Origin: Candidatus Tepidifontimicrobium thermophilum
GTDB lineage: Bacteria; Sysuimicrobiota; Sysuimicrobiia; Sysuimicrobiales; Sysuimicrobiaceae
Direction: 5' to 3'
Assembly: GCA_031296405.1 (NCBI GenBank)
Contig: JAVKKH010000019.1
Coordinates: forward strand, 1-40,708
Length of the DNA: 40,708 nt
Program-made: the position numbers and the translations under genes
Notes under the pieces: generated by a model
Told to the model about the DNA's origin: nothing
Databases searched by the model: none
What the model saw: only the letters and a program-made list of their open reading frames with translations
Shown: in pieces, positions 7,811 through 15,594 of the stretch
How positions within the stretch are numbered: position 1 is the first letter of the stretch
Layout: the number at the start of each line of letters is the position of its first letter

Positions 7811-8452
7811 CTAGCGGGCCGTCCGGCCGTGGCCCGAGGGCAGGGCAGCCGGTTCGCCGGCGTCCCCTTCCAGCAGCCCGAGCCGCTGGGCGGCCACCAC
7901 CACCTCCACCCGGTTGTGGGCATCCAGCTTGGACAGCAGGGACTGCACGTAGTTCCGGGCGGTGTAGTAGCTGATGGACAGGCGCTCCGCGATGGCCCGC
8001 GTGGGGAGCCCCCGGGCCAGCAGGTGCAGCACCTGCTTTTCCCGCGTCGTCAGGGCTACGTTGTCTGCGTAGGCCGCAGCCTTGGCCAGCTGCAGCTCGT
8101 CCATCTCGTCCCTCAGGGCCTCTACCACCCGGCGCAGGAACCGGATGGAGATGACCTCCAGCGAAGCATCCCGGAGCCGGTGGAGCACGAGGGGACCGTT
8201 GGGGGTGGCCACGGGTTGGTGCAGCAGCGACCAGGCGCCCAGGGTGTGTTCGCGCCGCAGCACGCACACGGACCGTTCCCCCCTGGCGGCGGCGCGCAGG
8301 GGGTTGCAGTTCCGCGAACACGGCAGCGGGTCCCGCAGCCGCAGGCGGCGGAGGACCTGGAAGCACGGCCGGCCCAGGGCCTGCTGGGTGGCCAACCCCA
8401 GGATCTCTTCCATGCCCGAGCTCCAGCCCACGATGCGTTGGCGCCCGTCCAC
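7811..8452 (-). CDS. PAS-LuxR transcriptional regulator with cysteine motif
   Basis: A 213-residue regulator. Residues 1-100 look like a PAS sensor (DGRQRIVGWSSGMEEILGL) carrying three cysteines: C30 in GRPCFQVL, and C45 and C49 in PCSRNC. Residues 133-200 are a LuxR-type helix-turn-helix: LTTREKQVLHLLARGLPTRA, then LSISYYTARNYVQSLLSKL. It is presumably a DNA-binding activator or repressor whose PAS domain senses a ligand, metal or redox state. GTG start at 8452 has GGAGGGG upstream; the frame stays open for 28 more codons and a CTG or other rare start there could complete the PAS domain. It lies downstream of the ubiD-HAD pair on the same strand and may regulate it; that link is inference. 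Confidence 0.82.
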   Translation of the reverse strand: MDGRQRIVGWSSGMEEILGLATQQALGRPCFQVLRRLRLRDPLPCSRNCNPLRAAARGERSVCVLRREHTLGAWSLLHQPVATPNGPLVLHRLRDASLEVISIRFLRRVVEALRDEMDELQLAKAAAYADNVALTTREKQVLHLLARGLPTRAIAERLSISYYTARNYVQSLLSKLDAHNRVEVVVAAQRLGLLEGDAGEPAALPSGHGRTAR

Positions 8453-8592
8453 CAGGAAAAACCCCTCCGGGTGGCGGTCCCGGATGAGAGAGTCTGCAGC
8501 CAGGCCCAGTTTCCTCAGGATAGGTCCCCCCCAAACGCGACCCTACCCCTTCCGCGGGGTGCGGGTCAACCGCCCCACCCTGCGGGGTCGGG
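8453..8592 (-). other. 140-base gap between HAD gene and PAS-LuxR gene
   Basis: Non-coding by the chosen starts. The part nearest the regulator (to about 8540) is open in the regulator's frame and encodes plausible PAS sequence (LRKLGLAADSLIRD), preceded by a GGGGGGG run, so the gene may begin here with a rare start codon. An in-frame TAG at about 8547 closes the frame. No convincing promoter or terminator was seen. Confidence 0.4.
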
Positions 8593-9396
8593 TTACGGCA
8601 ACGCCTCCAGCAGATCCCGCACGGACGGCAGCACTAGGTCCGGTCTCTGCGCCTCCGGCAAACTGGGGACGTCCTCCTGGGTGGCGGTGCCCGTGAGGAC
8701 GAGGACGGAGAAGGCACCCACCGCGCGGCCTGCCGCCACGTCCAGGGCGGGGTCGTCGCCCACGAAGGCACAGCGGTCCGGCGCAAAACCCGCGAGGCTC
8801 AGGCACACCTGGCTCGCCAGCGCACTGGGCTTGCCCAGCAGCAGAGGCTCTGTGTTGGCGGCGTACGCCAGAGCCGAGGTCAGGGCTCCCGTGCCAGGGA
8901 CCGGCCCGTCCGGGGTGGGGATAGTGCGAGCCATGCTCGTCGTGACGAGTATCGCCCCTGCGCGCAGGGCCCGCAGCGCCGCGGTGAGCTGGGCGTAAGT
9001 GAACTCCGGAGTCCGGGCCACCAGCACCGCCTGGGCCTCCGTGGCCTCGCGAAGCTGCAGGACCTGCAGCCCGCGCCGCCGGATCTCCTCCGCCATGGCC
9101 TCGCTGCCCACCACCAGCACCCGCCCGCCTGGGAAGCGCCGTGCCAGCCAGTCCGCCGCCACCTCCCCTGCGGTGAGCACCCGCAGGTCCGGCCACCGGA
9201 AGCCCAGGTCCGCCACCTTGCGGGCCCACGCTGCGGGGGACAGCAAGCTGTCGTTGGTGAAGAGGATGAATCGGTAGCCGCGATCCCGCAGGGCTGCGAG
9301 GGTCTGTAGGGCGCCCGGGACCGGCGTGTTACCGATGGCCAGGCAGCCGTCGACGTCAAACACCAGCTCGCGGACCGAAGCCGGGAGGGTGGCCAT
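8593..9396 (-). CDS. HAD-superfamily phosphatase, class IIA (NagD/p-nitrophenylphosphatase type)
   Basis: A 267-residue HAD hydrolase. Motif I is FDVDGCLAIG (nucleophile D14, acid D16). Motif II is ILFTNDS (about residues 44-50). The class IIA cap domain follows (about 80-180), and motifs III/IV are LLGKPSALA and AFVGDDPALD. The family includes NagD and 4-nitrophenylphosphatase, which hydrolyse sugar or aryl phosphates. The ATG at 9396 lies three bases after the ubiD stop (9400), so the two are cotranslated. Because a phenylphosphate-synthase-like pair lies across the divergent promoter, an aryl phosphate substrate is an attractive inference, not shown by sequence. Confidence 0.87.
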   Translation of the reverse strand: MATLPASVRELVFDVDGCLAIGNTPVPGALQTLAALRDRGYRFILFTNDSLLSPAAWARKVADLGFRWPDLRVLTAGEVAADWLARRFPGGRVLVVGSEAMAEEIRRRGLQVLQLREATEAQAVLVARTPEFTYAQLTAALRALRAGAILVTTSMARTIPTPDGPVPGTGALTSALAYAANTEPLLLGKPSALASQVCLSLAGFAPDRCAFVGDDPALDVAAGRAVGAFSVLVLTGTATQEDVPSLPEAQRPDLVLPSVRDLLEALP

Positions 9397-9399
9397 GGC

Positions 9400-10836
9400 C
9401 TACAGGGTGACGAACCGCGACAGGCCCAGCTCCGACCAGCGGGACCGGACCTGCTGCTCCACGGCCGGGTCGAGCTGGATCTGGACGGGCTTGTCATTCC
9501 ACTCGTACGGGACGGTGGCGTTGATGATCATCTTGGACGTGATCTCCCGTGCGTGGATGGGCAGCCCTGGATCCAGGGGCGTGGACCGGCCCCGCTTGAT
9601 CAGCTCGCAGCGGTCAGGCGAAGAGCGGATGGCGATGGCGTACCAGACCTGCGTGAGGTCGTCCGCAGGGATGTCCCCGTCCACCAGGATCACGTACTTC
9701 ACCCCGTAGTGGCCCGTCGTGGTGCCCAGCACCGCCATCCCCACCTGCTCCGCGTGCCCGGGGTACTTCTGGTCCACGGACACCACCGCGATGAACCGGC
9801 CCCCGCTCTCGGGCAGGCAGTACACGGACCGGATGCCCGCGATGCGCATGGCCTCCAGGTCGGACCACAGGGTGGCGGTCCGGTTGAGGGACTGGATCAT
9901 ATGGGTGTCGGTGATGGGCCGGCCCACCGTGGAGACCGGGAAGAGGGGGCCCTTGCGGAAGTGGAGGGCCTTGACGTCGATCCACACCTTGGGAGAAGGG
10001 GTCCCGGAGTAGTACCCTGTGTACTCCCCGAAGGGCCCTTCCAGGCGGAGCTCATCCTCCGCGATGACCAGGTCTCCCTCCACCACGTACTCCGCGTCCG
10101 CGGGGATCGGGAGACCCGTGTACGTGCCGGGGGTAACCTCCATGGGCTCGCCCCGCAGCGCCCCCACCATGTCGTACTCGCATACGCCCCGGCCGAAGAG
10201 GGTGCTGGCGGTGAGGAACAGGAGGGGGTCGCTCCCGAACACCAGGGCCACGGGCATCCGCCTCATCCCGCGCTTACGGGCGTTCTGGATGTGCAGGTCC
10301 GCGTCCTTCCCCTTGATGGGCTGCAGGCCCAGGGTCCGGCCGTCGAACACCTGGCTGCGGTAGGTCCCCACGTTCACCCAGCCGGTTTCGGGATCCTGGG
10401 TCACCACCGCCACGGCGGTGCCGATGAACCGGCCCCCATCCATGGGGTACAGCTTGGGCACTGGGACGAACCGCAACACGTCCGCCTCAGGGCCCGTTAC
10501 CGAGTTCTCGTACACCGGCGCGCGCTCCGGCGGGACGGACACCGGGGGCACCGGGTGCTTGGTGCGGTCCACCCAGAAGCGCGCCAGCTGGCAGATGCTG
10601 TTGCGGTCAGGCGCGCCCAAGGCGATGGCCATGCGCTTCACCGTGGTGAACAGGCTGGCCAACACCGGCCGTCCCTCGTATCCCTTGACCCGTTCGAACA
10701 GGAGCAGGGGACCGCCCCGCTCCTCGCTCAGTTTGGCCACGTGGCCCAGCTCCAGGTCCCAGTCCACTTCCGCCTGGATCCGGGCTAGGTCACCGACCTC
10801 CTCCACCTGCCGCACGAACCACCGCAGGTCCGGCAT
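9400..10836 (-). CDS. UbiD-family prenylated-FMN (de)carboxylase
   Basis: A 478-residue UbiD-family enzyme with the complete active-site set. N155 and R160 lie in WVNVGTYRSQVFD (equivalent to N168/R173 of fungal Fdc1), E266 and E271 in LEGPFGEYTGYY (E277/E282), and a histidine in DLHIQNARKRG. The family uses prenylated FMN to decarboxylate or, in phenylphosphate carboxylase, carboxylate aromatic or unsaturated substrates. Length is normal. The ATG at 10836 follows GGGGAAGGAGGAAGAGGG. Its immediate neighbours (HAD phosphatase behind, PpsA/PpsB-like kinase diverging) suggest an aryl-phosphate or aromatic substrate. The cofactor-making UbiX is not in the window. Alternative roles, such as ubiquinone- or menaquinone-type decarboxylation or another aromatic acid decarboxylase, remain possible. 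Confidence 0.9.
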   Translation of the reverse strand: MPDLRWFVRQVEEVGDLARIQAEVDWDLELGHVAKLSEERGGPLLLFERVKGYEGRPVLASLFTTVKRMAIALGAPDRNSICQLARFWVDRTKHPVPPVSVPPERAPVYENSVTGPEADVLRFVPVPKLYPMDGGRFIGTAVAVVTQDPETGWVNVGTYRSQVFDGRTLGLQPIKGKDADLHIQNARKRGMRRMPVALVFGSDPLLFLTASTLFGRGVCEYDMVGALRGEPMEVTPGTYTGLPIPADAEYVVEGDLVIAEDELRLEGPFGEYTGYYSGTPSPKVWIDVKALHFRKGPLFPVSTVGRPITDTHMIQSLNRTATLWSDLEAMRIAGIRSVYCLPESGGRFIAVVSVDQKYPGHAEQVGMAVLGTTTGHYGVKYVILVDGDIPADDLTQVWYAIAIRSSPDRCELIKRGRSTPLDPGLPIHAREITSKMIINATVPYEWNDKPVQIQLDPAVEQQVRSRWSELGLSRFVTL

Positions 10837-11039
10837 CCCTCTTCCTCCTTCCCCTCGACCGGTTCACCCCCAGTAAGGCCGGGCCTTCGCCGGGCCGGCA
10901 AGGCGCGGGCGTACTGGTGCAATCGTACCGGGCGGTGCGTTCGAACCGGTGCGCTTGCCTCTTGCCGGCCGGGAGGGGAACGGGAACCGTAAGCATTAGA
11001 CTCAGGGTCTTGTCAAGCCTTTTGGGGGGGTGAACAGCC
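10837..11039. promoter_or_regulatory. Divergent regulatory region between ubiD and ppsA-like genes
   Basis: About 200 bases between two divergently transcribed operons. On the minus strand a perfect TTGACA (11016-11011) is followed after 18 bases by TTACGG, a possible promoter for ubiD with a long leader. On the plus strand GGGGGGGTG just before the ATG is the ribosome site for the ppsA-like gene. A direct repeat CGGTGCG occurs at 10933-10939 and 10947-10953, flanking TTCGAAC, and could be a regulator site. GC-rich hairpin-prone sequence lies at about 10878-10910. No tRNA fold was found despite the TTCGAA. Confidence 0.5.
10933..10953. repeat. Direct repeat CGGTGCG-N7-CGGTGCG, putative operator
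   Basis: Two perfect 7-base copies (10933-10939, 10947-10953), 14 bases start to start, separated by TTCGAAC, in the divergent ubiD/ppsA-like promoter region. It could bind the nearby LuxR-type or another regulator; this is inference from position only. Confidence 0.35.
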
Positions 11040-12884
11040 ATGGCAGCCCAGACGGTGGTGCACCGTTTCCCCAGCCCCTTCGAGGTCCCCACGCCGCCCG
11101 GTGCGGAGGGCTGGCAGCGCATGTACCCGTACTACCTCCTGTTCTCCGAGGAGAACCGGGCCTGGGAAGACGCCATGCTGTGGTACCAGGACGGGATCCA
11201 CCACCCGGAGGTGTTGTTCCCCTTCGACACCATCTCCCACGAGGCCTGGCGGATCGCGTTGGGTCAGAACAACAGCCGGATCTTCGCCATCCCGCCCGCG
11301 TACGGGATCGAGCAGCGCATCCTCAACGGCTACCTGTACATCACCCCCGTCCCGGTCACGGACCCGAAGTGGGTAGAGGAGCGCGTGGCGGTGTTCATGA
11401 AACGGGCGGGCCACTACTACCAGAGCTGGAACCTGCTGTTCGACCGGTGGAAGGAGAAGATGACCCGGCTCATTGAGGAACTGGAGGCGCTCCCCGTCCC
11501 TCGCCTCGCCCGGCTGGACGACGAGGCAGTGGTCACGGAGGCCCGGGGCATGTCCACCGGGTGGAAGCTCCTGGAGGCGTACGGGCGGCTGATCGACAAC
11601 TTCTTCGTAGCGTGGCAGCACCACTTCGAGATGTTGAACCTGGGCTACGCCGCGTACCTGAACCTGTACCAGTTCTGCAAGCAGGCCTTCCCCGGCATCG
11701 GGGACCAGACCATCGCACAGATGGTGGCGGGCTCGGAGTTGCTGTTCTTCCGGCCCGACGACGAGCTGAAGAAGCTGGCACGTCTGGCGCTGGACCTCGG
11801 CATCGCGGACCGCATCCGCCAACCGAAGAAGCCCGAGGACGTCGTAGCGGAGTTGCGCCAGGACCCCCGGGCGCGGCCGTGGGTGCAGGCCCTGGACGAG
11901 GCCTGGCGGCCGTGGTTTTACTTCTCCAACGGCGCGGGCTTCTACCACCACCACCGGAGCTGGGTGGACGACCTGACGGTGCCGTGGGCGGCTATGAAGG
12001 GGTACATGGAGCGCATGGAGCGCGGCGAGAACATCGAGCGACCCAAGGAGGAGATCCTGGAGCGCCGGGAGCGGTTGGCCCGGGAGTACCGGGAGCTGCT
12101 GAGCAGTGACCAGGACCGGGCCACCTTCGACCAGAACCTGGCCCTGGCCCGGACCGTGGCCACGTACATCGAGGACCACAACTTCTACGTGGAGCACTGG
12201 CACCACACCATCTTCTGGAACAAGATGCGGGAGGTCGGGGACCGCTTCGTGGAGGGCGGGTTCTTGGACGACCGGGAGGACGTGTTCTACCTGAACCGAC
12301 ACGAGGTGGCGCAGGCCCTGGCGGACCTAGTGGCCACGTGGGCCACGGGCGGCAGGAGCCGCGGTGCGGTGTACTGGAAGCGGGAGGTGGCGGACCGGAA
12401 GCGCATCCTGGGCGTTCTACGTAACTGGTCGCCGCTGCCGGCCCTGGGTCCGGTGCCCGCGGAGATCACGGAGCCGTTCACCGTGATGCTGTGGGGGGTC
12501 ACCACGGAACGCGTGCGGGAGTGGCTGGGAGCGGCTGGAGCCCGCGCGGAGGACGAGATCCGGGGCTACGCGGGATCGCCCGGGGTTGCAGAGGGCGTCG
12601 CGCGGGTGATCCTGTCCGCCTCGCAGCTCTCGGAGGTCCAGCCGGGCGAGATCCTGGTGTGCCCCATCACCGCGCCCAGCTGGGGTCCGGTGTTCAACCG
12701 GATCGCGGCGGCGGTGTCGGACATCGGCGGCATCATGTCCCACGCGGCCATCGTGTCCCGGGAGTACGGCCTGCCGGCGGTGGTGGGGACCGGGGACGCC
12801 ACCAAGCGCATCCGCACGGGCGACCGCATCCGGGTGGACGGGAACACGGGCGTGGTGAAGATCCTGAAGCGCGCGGCGAGCTGA
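11040..12884 (+). CDS. ppsA: Phenylphosphate synthase protein 1-like (PEP-synthase phosphohistidine subunit)
   Basis: A 614-residue protein. Its C-terminal 100 residues are a PEP-utilising-enzyme mobile domain with the phosphohistidine motif GGIMSHAAIVSREYGLPAVV (His568). The first 500 residues are a conserved, His/Trp/Tyr-rich domain (for example DHNFYVEHWHHTIFWNKM) and lack the N-terminal ATP-binding part of PEP synthase, which is supplied by the next gene. This split and both lengths match phenylphosphate synthase of Thauera aromatica (70-kDa protein 1, 40-kDa protein 2), which phosphorylates phenol with ATP, releasing AMP and Pi; I recall its catalytic histidine as residue 569. ATG start with GGGGGGGTG upstream; four bases separate it from the next gene. 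The substrate is inferred. Name used in the phenylphosphate-synthase sense, not E. coli PEP synthase. Confidence 0.82.
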   Translation: MAAQTVVHRFPSPFEVPTPPGAEGWQRMYPYYLLFSEENRAWEDAMLWYQDGIHHPEVLFPFDTISHEAWRIALGQNNSRIFAIPPAYGIEQRILNGYLYITPVPVTDPKWVEERVAVFMKRAGHYYQSWNLLFDRWKEKMTRLIEELEALPVPRLARLDDEAVVTEARGMSTGWKLLEAYGRLIDNFFVAWQHHFEMLNLGYAAYLNLYQFCKQAFPGIGDQTIAQMVAGSELLFFRPDDELKKLARLALDLGIADRIRQPKKPEDVVAELRQDPRARPWVQALDEAWRPWFYFSNGAGFYHHHRSWVDDLTVPWAAMKGYMERMERGENIERPKEEILERRERLAREYRELLSSDQDRATFDQNLALARTVATYIEDHNFYVEHWHHTIFWNKMREVGDRFVEGGFLDDREDVFYLNRHEVAQALADLVATWATGGRSRGAVYWKREVADRKRILGVLRNWSPLPALGPVPAEITEPFTVMLWGVTTERVREWLGAAGARAEDEIRGYAGSPGVAEGVARVILSASQLSEVQPGEILVCPITAPSWGPVFNRIAAAVSDIGGIMSHAAIVSREYGLPAVVGTGDATKRIRTGDRIRVDGNTGVVKILKRAAS

Positions 12885-12888
12885 GGCC

Positions 12889-13929
12889 ATGGACTACGTC
12901 CTGCCCCTGGAGCACTGCGGGCGCTCGGTCCTGGACCGGGTGGGCGGGAAGGCGGTGGGGCTGTGGGAGCTGCTGCGCCGCGGACTCCCAGTACCTGCGG
13001 GCTTTGCTGTCACCACCCACGCGTACCGGGAGTTCGTCCGCTCCGAGCGGTTGGACCGGGAGATCCGCTGGTGGGTGGAGCGGGCACGGGAGTCGGTGGA
13101 CGCGCAGCTGGAGGCCTCGCGGAGGATCGGGCAGCTGTTTACGGAGCGCCGTCCCCCCGCTTTCCTGACGGAGGAAGTGGCACGGGCGTACGGACAGCTG
13201 GGGGAGCCTCCCGTGGCGGTCCGCTCCTCCGCGGTGGGGGAGGACGCCCGGACGGCGTCGTTTGCCGGGGAGCACGAGAGCTACCTGTGGGTGTGCGGCT
13301 ACGAGGAGGTGGCCGCCTCCGTGCTGCGGTGCTGGGCCAGCCTGTTCAGCCCGCAGGCCCTGAGCTACTTCGCGCACCTGGGGGCCGACCCCGCGGAGGC
13401 CGCCATGGGCGTCGTGGTCCAGCACATGGTGGACGCGCAGGTAGCGGGCGTGATGATCACCCTGGACCCCGTCACGGGGGATCCGTCCCAGGTCACGGTG
13501 GAGGCCAGCTACGGCCTGGGCCTCGCGGTGGTGGGGGGCGAAGTCACCCCGGACCGGTTCGCGGTGGACAAGGTCACCCTGGAGGCGCGTTCTAGCCGCG
13601 TGGGCCACAAGACCGTGGCGTACCGCTACGACCCTAGCCAGGGCCGCGTGGCGGCCTTTCCCGTACCGGAGGAAATGGCCGGCCAGCCGTGCCTGCGGCT
13701 GGAGCAGGTGCAGCAGCTGGCGCAGATGGGCAGGCAGCTGGAGCGGGAGCTCGGGAGGGCCCAGGACGTGGAGTGGGCTCTGGACGGCGACGGCCGGTTG
13801 TACCTGGTCCAGACCCGGCCCGAAACGGTCTGGAGCAACCGACCCCGAGCGCCTCTGTCGAACCCGGAGGAACCCATGCTGAGCCGCATCCTGCGCAGCA
13901 TGCGGATCCCCATGCGGATCGCGGATTGA
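12889..13929 (+). CDS. ppsB: Phenylphosphate synthase protein 2-like (PEP-synthase ATP-binding subunit)
   Basis: A 346-residue ATP-grasp protein equivalent to the N-terminal pyruvate-phosphate-dikinase/PEP-synthase domain. Motifs in order: GGKAVGLWELLRRGLPVPAG (about 23-42), VAVRSSAVGEDARTASFAGE (about 108-127), VVVQHMVDAQVAGVMITLDP (about 176-195) and LYLVQTRPET near the C terminus. It should phosphorylate the histidine of the upstream protein using ATP. The domain is complete but has no central or PEP-binding barrel part, so it is a dedicated subunit and not a truncated PEP synthase. It starts four bases after the ppsA-like stop and ends seven bases before a HAD gene. The third, CBS-domain subunit of Thauera phenylphosphate synthase is absent nearby. 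Confidence 0.85.
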   Translation: MDYVLPLEHCGRSVLDRVGGKAVGLWELLRRGLPVPAGFAVTTHAYREFVRSERLDREIRWWVERARESVDAQLEASRRIGQLFTERRPPAFLTEEVARAYGQLGEPPVAVRSSAVGEDARTASFAGEHESYLWVCGYEEVAASVLRCWASLFSPQALSYFAHLGADPAEAAMGVVVQHMVDAQVAGVMITLDPVTGDPSQVTVEASYGLGLAVVGGEVTPDRFAVDKVTLEARSSRVGHKTVAYRYDPSQGRVAAFPVPEEMAGQPCLRLEQVQQLAQMGRQLERELGRAQDVEWALDGDGRLYLVQTRPETVWSNRPRAPLSNPEEPMLSRILRSMRIPMRIAD

Positions 13930-13936
13930 TCCGTCT

Positions 13937-14578
13937 GTGGCCGGCGGCTGGCGGGTCTGGCTGTTCGACCTGGACAAGACCCTGGTCAACGTGGAGGACG
14001 GCGTGGACTACTGCGCGGCCCTCCACGCTTTGCGGGAGCGGTTCCCCCAGGCCCGCAGGAGAGAGGGACTACCACCTGTGGAGTTCACGCGGTGCGCGGT
14101 GGAGGTGCTGTCCGTCCTGGACGGCCTGTTCGGAGACCCCCCGCGGTGGCAGCTGGCCTCCGACACCGTGGAAGCGTACGAGCTGGCGGGTGTTGCGCGC
14201 TCCAGGCCCATGCCGGGCCTGGAGTCGTTGCGGAGCCTACGGGGCACGCGGCCGTGGGCGGTAGTGACGCTGCTGGGGCCCCGAGCGGCGCAGGAGGTGC
14301 TGCACCGCCACGGGCTGCAGCCGGACTGCCTGGTAGCCAGGCAGCCAGACGTCCGAATGAAGCCTGCTCCGGACCCGGTACTCCGTGCCCTCCAGCTGCT
14401 GGGAGCCCGACCCGAGGAGGCCGTGCTGGTGGGGGACAGTAGCTGGGACGAGCGCTCCGCGCGCGCGGCAGGCGTGGCGTTTGTAGGTCTCACGTGGGGC
14501 CGTGAACAGCCCTTCGGCCCCGGTGCCCGGGTGGCCCACGACCTGGAGGAGGTTACGCGTCTGCTCCTTCACTGGTGA
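13937..14578 (+). CDS. HAD-superfamily hydrolase in the ppsA/ppsB-like operon
   Basis: A 213-residue haloacid-dehalogenase-fold hydrolase. Motif I is LFDLDKTLVNVE (D11, D13), a helical cap covers about residues 20-90, motif II is the threonine in AVVTLLGP, motif III the lysine in RMKPAPDP, and motif IV GDSSWDE. It resembles phosphoglycolate/pyrophosphatase-type phosphatases. The GTG start at 13937, seven bases after the ppsB-like gene, gives the usual short N terminus. Phenylphosphate carboxylase of Thauera contains a small HAD-family subunit, so this protein may act on the product of the upstream kinase; that is inference. It overlaps the glycosylase gene by 4 bases. Confidence 0.83.
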   Translation: MAGGWRVWLFDLDKTLVNVEDGVDYCAALHALRERFPQARRREGLPPVEFTRCAVEVLSVLDGLFGDPPRWQLASDTVEAYELAGVARSRPMPGLESLRSLRGTRPWAVVTLLGPRAAQEVLHRHGLQPDCLVARQPDVRMKPAPDPVLRALQLLGARPEEAVLVGDSSWDERSARAAGVAFVGLTWGREQPFGPGARVAHDLEEVTRLLLHW

Positions 14579-15594
14579 CACGCTCCCCCCGCCAGGGAAG
14601 CAGCCTTCTCCGCCGAACCTTCACCGACGTGACACGCTTTGCGGTAGGAACGCCCGAACACCGGGGCTCGGGCGCAGACCCCCGAGCCCCTGCAGCCTTC
14701 GTCCTGCGGATCCCCGGGTTGCACTTGGCCCGCACCCTCGGATGCGGCCAGGCTTTCCGGTGGAGCTGGCGCGGCGGGGTCGCAGAAGGTGTCGTCGGGC
14801 GCTCGGTGTGGCGGCTGCGGCCCACAGCCGGCGGTGTCCGTGGGGTGGCCGCTGGGGAGGCGGTGCGTCCGGACCGGTTGCGGGGCTACCTGCTGGGCTG
14901 GGGGCCGATAGGTCCGCTGGAGGCCGCTCTGGCCACGGATCCGGTGCTGGCACGGGCGCTGCGGCAGACCCGCGGGATCTCCATCCTGGCGCAGGACGCG
15001 TGGGAGGTGCTGGCCACGTTCCTCGTCTCTCAGAACAACAACATCCCGAAGATCGTCCGCAGCGTGCAGCACCTCTGCCGGGCCCTGGGTGAGCCCATCG
15101 GACAGCCGCCCCTGGCGTGGACGTTCCCGTCCCCGGCCGCGGTAGCGGAAGCACCGGACCGGATGCTAAGGGAGGCGCTGCTGGGCTACCGGGCAGCGTA
15201 CCTGCGGGAGGTGGCGCGGCGCGTGGCCTGGGGCGACCTGGACCTGGATCGCCTGCGGACCATTCCCACGGAGGAGGCGCGAAGGGCGCTGTTGGACCTG
15301 CCCGGGGTTGGGGAGAAGGTGGCGGACTGTGTGTTGCTCTTCGGCCTGGGGCACCGGGCGACCTTCCCTGTGGACGTGTGGGTGAGGCGTGCGGTGGAGG
15401 AGCTATACTTCGGCGGGCGATCCAGGTCCGTACGGGACATCCGGGCGTGGGCCCTAGACCGCTTCGGGCAGCTGGCAGGCCTTGCGCAGCAGCACCTGTA
15501 CCACTACGCCAGGACGTGCGGGATTGCTGGGTCGCGTCAGGACGACGGCGGCAGGGGCGGCACGGCAGGGCGCAGGACCTCCGCCTGCGGGTGA
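14575..15594 (+). CDS. ogg: 8-oxoguanine DNA glycosylase, OGG1 type
   Basis: A 339-residue protein with an OGG1 N-terminal domain (LARTLGCGQAFRWSWRGG, about 51-68) and an HhH-GPD domain: SQNNNIPKIVRSVQHLCRAL, then the hairpin LPGVGEKVADCVLLFGLG with Lys248, and FPVDVWVRR with Asp267. The 19-residue Lys-Asp spacing equals K249/D268 of human OGG1. It excises 8-oxoguanine opposite C and cleaves the strand as a lyase. The GTG at 14575 overlaps the HAD stop in the GTGA style common here; GTG at about 14629 is a shorter alternative and would remove about 18 residues of non-conserved N terminus. The last 19 codons overlap the convergent TRAP permease gene. Confidence 0.88.
   Translation: MTRSPRQGSSLLRRTFTDVTRFAVGTPEHRGSGADPRAPAAFVLRIPGLHLARTLGCGQAFRWSWRGGVAEGVVGRSVWRLRPTAGGVRGVAAGEAVRPDRLRGYLLGWGPIGPLEAALATDPVLARALRQTRGISILAQDAWEVLATFLVSQNNNIPKIVRSVQHLCRALGEPIGQPPLAWTFPSPAAVAEAPDRMLREALLGYRAAYLREVARRVAWGDLDLDRLRTIPTEEARRALLDLPGVGEKVADCVLLFGLGHRATFPVDVWVRRAVEELYFGGRSRSVRDIRAWALDRFGQLAGLAQQHLYHYARTCGIAGSRQDDGGRGGTAGRRTSACG

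Noticed and set aside
10915..10960. Possible tRNA suggested by TTCGAAC
   Set aside because: The flanking bases do not form a T-arm or acceptor stem, and no anticodon arm fits. The sequence is better read as the centre of a direct repeat.
12889..13929. Truncated or frameshifted single PEP synthase gene (11040-13929)
   Set aside because: Domain order is reversed relative to PEP synthase (phosphohistidine protein first, ATP-binding protein second), both ORFs have their own starts and ribosome sites, and the lengths match the known two-protein split, so this is not a broken gene.
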